From: Bacteroidaceae bacterium
GTDB taxonomy: Bacteria > Bacteroidota > Bacteroidia > Bacteroidales > CHK158-818
Direction of reading: 5' to 3'
DNA length: 27,009 bases
Assembly (NCBI GenBank): GCA_017467745.1
Contig: JAFUKV010000009.1
Location: forward strand, 1 to 27,009
A model generated the notes under the pieces. It saw only the letters and a program-made list of their open reading frames with translations, was not told the DNA's origin and made no database searches. Below, piece after piece: positions 22,749 to 27,009 of the stretch (position 1 is its first letter; the number at the start of each line of letters is the position of its first letter). Position numbers and translations under genes: made by a program.

Positions 22749-24245
22749 TTACTTTACAAATTTATTGATACAATCTATATAAGCCTCAACCGAAGCGGCT
22801 ATAATATCGGTATTAGCGCCGAAACCGTAATATATCCGGTTATCGTATTCTACCTGCATGTGCACCTTACCCACATCGTCGCTTCCTTTACTGATAGCCT
22901 GAATGGTAAACTCTTTCAGCACCATATGGCGATCGATGATTTTTTTCAATGCCGAAATAGCAGCATCCACAGGGCCGTTACCACTGGCAGCGGCTTCGAA
23001 CTTTTCGCCCGCAATGTTCAGCCCGAGACTGGCTACCGGACGAACGCCCACCCCACTGGTTACTTGCAGATAATCCAACTTAATACGGTGGTTTTTGCTA
23101 CGGTCAGCTCCCGCCAAAACCAAAATATCGTCATCATTTATATCTTTTTTCTTATCGGCAAGTTTCAAGAACTCTTCATATACTTTATCTAACTTATCTT
23201 GTTCAAGATTCACTCCCAAAACAGAAAGGCGATTCTTCAATGCGGCACGTCCGCTGCGGGCGGTCAATACGATAGAATTATCGTCTATTCCCACATCGTG
23301 CGGATCGATGATTTCATACGTCTGAACATTCTTCAACACCCCGTCTTGGTGAATCCCCGATGAATGGGCGAACGCATTCTTGCCCACAATCGCCTTATTG
23401 GGTTGCACAGGCATGTTCATCAAACTCGATACCAACCGGCTGGTAGGATATATTTTTTGCGTATTGATGTTGGTTTCGATATTAATGTCATGATGACACT
23501 TAATAATCATGGCTATCTCTTCGAGCGAGGTATTTCCAGCACGTTCGCCGATGCCGTTTATCGTCACCTCTACTTGACGGGCTCCATTCAACACGCCAGA
23601 CATCGTATTGGCGGTAGCCATTCCCAAATCATTATGACAATGAGTAGAAATTATCGCCTTGTCTATATTATCGACATGCTCCATCAAGTATTTGATTTTC
23701 GCTCCATACTCCGACGGCAAGCAATATCCCGTTGTATCGGGAATATTCACCACCGTAGCGCCGGCTTTAATAACCGCCTCAATTACCCGAGCCAAATATT
23801 CGTTATCGGTACGGCCTGCGTCTTCGGCATAGAACTCGACATCATCTACATACTTACGGGCATACTTAACGGCCGCCACAGCACGTTCAATAATCTCCTC
23901 TCGGTTAGAATTGAATTTATACTTGATATGCGAATCGGATGTACCGATACCGGTATGAATACGTTTGTGTTTAGCAAATTGCAACGCTTCTGCGGCAACA
24001 TCTATATCTTTCTGAACAGCGCGTGTCAAAGCGCAAATTGTAGGCCACGTTACGGCTTTTGAAATTTCAATCACCGAGTTAAAATCACCCGGACTGGATA
24101 CAGGAAAACCCGCTTCAATCACATCCACGCCTAACATTTCAAGCGCCTTAGCCACTTGAATTTTTTCTACCGTGTTCAACTGACATCCCGGCACTTGCTC
24201 TCCATCGCGAAGTGTGGTATCGAAAATAAACAATCTGTCTGTCAT
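22749..24245 (-). CDS. leuA: 2-isopropylmalate synthase
   Basis: This is the first enzyme of leucine synthesis, condensing acetyl-CoA with 2-oxoisovalerate; leucine normally inhibits it through the C-terminal domain. The 498-residue protein has FDTTLRDGEQVPG with the metal Asp9, IEAGFPVSSPGDF for substrate binding, STHCHNDLGMA with the two metal histidines, and INGIGERAGNTSLEE. The regulatory domain begins near residue 375 and contains the usual AASGNGPVDAA loop. It is the first structural gene of the leu operon. Its start lies 36 bases beyond the T-run of an attenuator-like hairpin and about 105 bases after a Leu/Ile-rich leader frame, so expression is very probably tied to charged leucyl- (and perhaps isoleucyl-) tRNA. 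Confidence 0.97.
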   Translation of the reverse strand: MTDRLFIFDTTLRDGEQVPGCQLNTVEKIQVAKALEMLGVDVIEAGFPVSSPGDFNSVIEISKAVTWPTICALTRAVQKDIDVAAEALQFAKHKRIHTGIGTSDSHIKYKFNSNREEIIERAVAAVKYARKYVDDVEFYAEDAGRTDNEYLARVIEAVIKAGATVVNIPDTTGYCLPSEYGAKIKYLMEHVDNIDKAIISTHCHNDLGMATANTMSGVLNGARQVEVTINGIGERAGNTSLEEIAMIIKCHHDINIETNINTQKIYPTSRLVSSLMNMPVQPNKAIVGKNAFAHSSGIHQDGVLKNVQTYEIIDPHDVGIDDNSIVLTARSGRAALKNRLSVLGVNLEQDKLDKVYEEFLKLADKKKDINDDDILVLAGADRSKNHRIKLDYLQVTSGVGVRPVASLGLNIAGEKFEAAASGNGPVDAAISALKKIIDRHMVLKEFTIQAISKGSDDVGKVHMQVEYDNRIYYGFGANTDIIAASVEAYIDCINKFVK

Positions 24246-24281
24246 TTTTCTATCTTATTTATCTGAATTATTATACAAAGT

Positions 24282-24316
24282 AAAAAACCTTTCTCCATTA
24301 TAGTGAGAAAGGTTTT
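24282..24316 (-). terminator. Attenuator terminator upstream of leuA
   Basis: On the minus strand AAAACCTTTCTC and GAGAAAGGTTTT form a 12-bp perfect stem (24305-24316 with 24284-24295, 9-base loop) running into six Ts. It lies between the leader frame and leuA, 36 bases from the leuA start, so it acts before the operon. The stretch around the leader stop codon has short (6-bp) complementarity to the 5' side of this hairpin, which could support an antiterminator. Confidence 0.85.
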
Positions 24317-24350
24317 CATATCTTACAATATTCGGATATACGTACCGGCC

Positions 24351-24422
24351 TCACTTTCTATCGACAAAAATCGTTAGAATATCAATAATTAGACCTTGTA
24401 GCAAATAATCTGAATATATCAT
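24351..24422 (-). CDS. leuL: Leader peptide of the leucine operon (23 codons)
   Basis: A short minus-strand frame runs from ATG at 24422 to TGA at 24351, encoding 23 residues; it is too short for normal gene calling. Of these, 4 are Leu, 5 Ile and 1 Val; three Leu codons are CTA and one TTG. The dense part is the second half of the frame, from codon 7 to codon 20. The ATG lies about 50 bases after the predicted transcription start, and the frame ends 35 bases before the attenuator stem. The combination of promoter, branched-chain-rich mini-frame and terminator is the layout of ribosome-mediated attenuation of leu/ilv operons. It is a function in cis: the peptide itself would have no role. The symbol leuL is used by analogy with enteric bacteria. 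Confidence 0.75.
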   Translation of the reverse strand: MIYSDYLLQGLIIDILTIFVDRK

Positions 24423-24476
24423 TTTACCTAAACTTATTCGGGCGATTTAATAATACGCCTCTCTTTTTTCACGCTA

Positions 24477-24506
24477 CAAAGATATATATTGTTTTTTATC
24501 CGCAAA
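24477..24506 (-). promoter_or_regulatory. Promoter of the leucine operon
   Basis: On the minus strand TTTG (24506-24503) and TATCTTTG (24484-24477) are separated by 18 bases, close to the Bacteroidota -33/-7 consensus. The transcript would start near 24470, leaving a leader of about 225 bases before leuA. Confidence 0.7.
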
Positions 24507-24644
24507 ACAAAAATCATAACTTTTTTATCAAAAAAAATTTCACAATATCATTTTACAACCAATTATGATTACAATTTAAAAGAATTAATAAGAAAACAGT
24601 ACTGATATATAACAAATTAGAAAATACAAGATAAACAATAAAAA

Positions 24645-24683
24645 TATACCGTATATTTTTGAAGTTATAAAATGTACGGTATA
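24645..24683 (-). terminator. Terminator of the six-hairpin glycosidase gene
   Basis: A 15-bp stem with one G-T pair (24645-24659 with 24669-24683, 9-base loop, outer arms TATACCGTA/TACGGTATA) lies 24 bases after the stop codon. On the minus strand it is followed by TTTTATTG. It separates this gene from the leu promoter. Confidence 0.75.
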
Positions 24684-24707
24684 AAAAATCTTAACGTATT
24701 TGTTCAT

Positions 24708-26756
24708 CTACTTCTTCACAGCAAACGACACAGGTTTTCCTTCTTTCACATTTTTCTTCTGAACAATCTTTCCGTCCTGCAACAAAGCTATTTCCAACTT
24801 ACCGGCAGCTTTACGGGTTACCTCAATATCGAATGTTCCGCCAAAACCGTTTATCCGTCGTAGCGCCATTGTATCCCAGTCCTGCGGCAAACGAGGCAAC
24901 AATTCAAATGTATGTAAACCGGTAGGACGAATACCGAACAATCCCTCCGTGTATATGCGGCAATACAATCCGCTTTCGGCCGAAAGATGACGTTGACTGC
25001 CTTCCGGCCATGCCTCAATAGGATACGGCACATGTTCTCCCAACAATCGGGTAGCAGAATAATATTTCAGATATTCGGCGGCCTTTTCCGTTTCTCCTGC
25101 GGCAAACACCCCTCTCAAAGCATACAAAGTAGACCTGTCCCAGAAAGTTTCGCTACCTGCTTGCGTCAACATTCCGTCTTTGGTCCATAAACGCGGAGAG
25201 AAAAGAGCGTCTATCGTTCCTTGCGCACGGTCATAAATGCCTACTGTCAACGGAATACATATCCACGAACGTAACACATCGTTGCCGTCGTAATATTGAT
25301 ATGTATCGAAACCTTCAACCTGCGCACCGAAATATTTTTCAATAGCCGCTTTCAAGTCTTTCGCCTGTTTACGGTACTTGTTCAACTCGGAAGAAGGTTT
25401 ACCTAAACTTTCTCCCAAATAAGCGGCTGACAACAAAGCGTCGTAATAGAGCGACGATGTGCACAAATTAGCGTCTCCGGCAGGAAAACGGCCTTCTAAT
25501 TCGTCCGAATTTGATGTCACAACACCCGCATCGTTCAATTTTCTATGGCAATATTCCAAACACCACGTTATTAAAGGCCAAAGTTGTTCGGCTTCCGCTC
25601 TATCGCCACGAACCAACGCATAGCGGGCGGCGCCGTAAGCTATCATAGCTCCGTCTCCCCTATCGCCGGCGCCATTCCAAAAATCGATTCCTTCGGCAAT
25701 AATAGAACTAGGGATAGGGTTAAAATCGTCGTTCATAAAACGGGCGAAATGAAGATAAGCGTTCAACGACGACACATTTCCTTTTTCATAACCGAGGTAA
25801 GGGAAAAACGGGCCGATATATTCCGCTTGATCGTTTGCCCAAATAGCGGCGTAATACGACTCTCCACCGGGACCATGCATATATCCGCCTTTGGTTTTAT
25901 AAATACTTTCGGAACCTCGAATTTTAGCGAATGCAAAAGCCGCATTCAATACAGGGTCGGGAGTTTCCACTACAAGATTGCTCCACATCTCCGAAACAAA
26001 ATCATTTCGTTTTTGTTTCTCGGCCTTCACATTCGGCGTAATATCCGCCTCATTAAGGCGATGCGCCTGAACAGCTGCGGTAACCCAAATACTATCGCCC
26101 GGCTTTATCGAAAAAGTTCCGGCATTATACAACTGATGCACCAACGTATAGCTGCCATCCACCCCTTTGGCTGGTTCGGTATGATATACCGACCGATATT
26201 CCGGCACAAGCACGGAAACCTCTCTCGTTCCTTTATTCTTTATCACGTACTCCTCGCACAACATCGGCAAATCAACAGACGGAAAGAGTGTACGAGTAAC
26301 TTCTACATAACGGGCGGCGTTATTCCCTTTATCCGAAGGAAATGCGGTTGCATATTCACTAACTACCGTCAACTTGCCATCCAACTCTAACTGTTTAACT
26401 CTCTCTTGTTGAAGCGTTGCGCCGTTAACTATCAACATTGAAGGAATATCTGCCAAGAAGCGTCGCATTAAACTTGCGTGTGTATTATTCGGAATTGTCC
26501 GTAACATAGGCCACACCATAGAACGCTCTAAACGGAATGAACCGTCTGCATTTACCCCATAACGTAAAACCGTAGATACTTGATCGCCGCTCATCTCGAT
26601 ATGGTCATAATGCGGAATAGAAACAGGATTTCCTGACAAAGAGTTTTTTACAGTCCAAACAATACTGCCACGAGGCGTTATCTGCCACCGGCTATTCTCG
26701 CCGAAACACAATGCAGACACAAGCAATAAATAAGCGCAAAGAAAAATTCGTGTCAT
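24708..26756 (-). CDS. Six-hairpin (alpha/alpha-6) glycosidase-like exported protein
   Basis: The protein has 682 residues with signal peptide ending about CFGEN, so exported to the periplasm or beyond. After an N-terminal beta-rich part (about 20-270), the second half reads as an (alpha/alpha)6 barrel of the type found in alpha-L-rhamnosidases and related glycosidases. It has GPGGESYYAAIWANDQAEYIGPFFPYLGY, then GIDFWNGAGDRGDGAMIAYGAARYAL, AGSETFWDRSTLYALRGVF and YPIEAWPEGSQRHLSAESGLYCRIYTEGLFGIRP. Acidic residues in these blocks (WANDQAE, GDRGDG, EAWPEG) are catalytic candidates. A short beta domain closes the protein. I cannot assign a CAZy family or substrate. It stands alone: no SusC/SusD pair or regulator is visible on either side, so it does not look like part of a polysaccharide utilisation locus within this window. 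Confidence 0.78.
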   Translation of the reverse strand: MTRIFLCAYLLLVSALCFGENSRWQITPRGSIVWTVKNSLSGNPVSIPHYDHIEMSGDQVSTVLRYGVNADGSFRLERSMVWPMLRTIPNNTHASLMRRFLADIPSMLIVNGATLQQERVKQLELDGKLTVVSEYATAFPSDKGNNAARYVEVTRTLFPSVDLPMLCEEYVIKNKGTREVSVLVPEYRSVYHTEPAKGVDGSYTLVHQLYNAGTFSIKPGDSIWVTAAVQAHRLNEADITPNVKAEKQKRNDFVSEMWSNLVVETPDPVLNAAFAFAKIRGSESIYKTKGGYMHGPGGESYYAAIWANDQAEYIGPFFPYLGYEKGNVSSLNAYLHFARFMNDDFNPIPSSIIAEGIDFWNGAGDRGDGAMIAYGAARYALVRGDRAEAEQLWPLITWCLEYCHRKLNDAGVVTSNSDELEGRFPAGDANLCTSSLYYDALLSAAYLGESLGKPSSELNKYRKQAKDLKAAIEKYFGAQVEGFDTYQYYDGNDVLRSWICIPLTVGIYDRAQGTIDALFSPRLWTKDGMLTQAGSETFWDRSTLYALRGVFAAGETEKAAEYLKYYSATRLLGEHVPYPIEAWPEGSQRHLSAESGLYCRIYTEGLFGIRPTGLHTFELLPRLPQDWDTMALRRINGFGGTFDIEVTRKAAGKLEIALLQDGKIVQKKNVKEGKPVSFAVKK

Positions 26757-26865
26757 AAAAAAATTTTAAAGGTTAACAATATCGGCAAAAACAGCACGCT
26801 ACCAACCATAAAGCCAAATTTCGCTTAACAATATGAGGTACAGCACACCTTTCGCTTTCGGCGAG

Positions 26866-26873
26866 CAAAGGTA
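26866..26873 (-). promoter_or_regulatory. Putative -7 promoter box for the six-hairpin glycosidase gene
   Basis: The minus strand reads TACCTTTG, an exact TAnnTTTG match, about 110 bases upstream of the start codon. The leader between contains a small GC-rich hairpin (TCGC/GCGA arms). No gene is visible from here to the window end at 27009. Confidence 0.5.
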
Positions 26874-27009
26874 AGAAAATCTTATAAACATCACTCTTTA
26901 TCTACTTCAAAATAATCGGACGCATTATTTATATCATTTATCTCAAATATCGGAAATATTCCATATTTTTTACGACGCACCACACTTACTATTTTAACAG
27001 ACAAGAACG

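Noticed and set aside
23364..24062. Plus-strand frame of 232 codons
   Set aside because: Entirely antisense to leuA, with no domain or signal.
25584..26390. Plus-strand frame of 268 codons
   Set aside because: Antisense to the glycosidase gene whose protein sequence is coherent across the whole span; the shadow frame has no family features.
1..27009. CRISPR array, tRNA, rRNA, insertion sequence, phage or defence system
   Set aside because: I looked for regularly spaced repeats, cloverleaf-type ends, transposase motifs and known defence domains on both strands and found none. The window reads as core genome.

Overview
This 27 kb window looks like an ordinary, largely housekeeping stretch of a Bacteroidales (phylum Bacteroidota) chromosome. 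Four things point there. Start codons lack Shine-Dalgarno sequences. Many genes are preceded by the Bacteroidota -7 box TAnnTTTG. SecA is long (about 1096 residues) with a C-terminal zinc motif. Several families are typical of the order: DUF4105/Lnb, DUF5715, LysM lipoproteins and a GHL10 lipoprotein. I cannot fix the genus. I saw no rRNA, tRNA, CRISPR array, insertion sequence or phage gene.

Layout. 1-824: 3' part of dprA (+). 837-2361: zinc-type ABC transporter ATPase and binding lipoprotein (-) with no permease beside them. 2716-3903: M20D amidohydrolase (+). 3907-4446: GNAT acetyltransferase (-). 4530-10744: a minus-strand cluster read as lnb-like N-acyltransferase, then an alkaline-phosphatase-fold protein with a degenerate active site, then secA. 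10996-11547: LysM lipoprotein (-). 11548-12604: about 1 kb without a convincing gene but with a plus-strand promoter, palindromes and a strong terminator, possibly a small RNA. 12605-15109: nitrogen operon, porin then P-II protein then AmtB (-). 15110-15786: gene-free. 15787-16467: DUF5715 LAS-type peptidase-like lipoprotein (-). 16551-17783: GHL10 glycosidase-like lipoprotein (-). 18045-24245: leucine operon leuA-leuC-leuD-second synthase-leuB (-). 24246-24506: its leader. 24708-26756: six-hairpin glycosidase (-).

The most interesting signal is the leader of the leucine operon. A near-consensus promoter is followed by a 23-codon open frame in which 10 codons are Leu, Ile or Val, three of the Leu codons being CTA. 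A 12-bp perfect hairpin with a T-run then sits just before leuA. This is the classic layout of ribosome-mediated transcription attenuation, here in a Bacteroidota genome. Second is the phosphatase-fold protein between lnb and secA. It keeps the fold motifs but has lost nearly all expected metal ligands, so it is probably not a phosphatase and may serve the envelope or lipoprotein pathway of its neighbours.

Starts were moved inward from the longest open frame for GNAT, SecA, the phosphatase-like protein, Lnb, the LysM protein, the GHL10 protein and the second synthase. The grounds were signal peptides, family N-termini, upstream -7 boxes or overlaps with neighbours.
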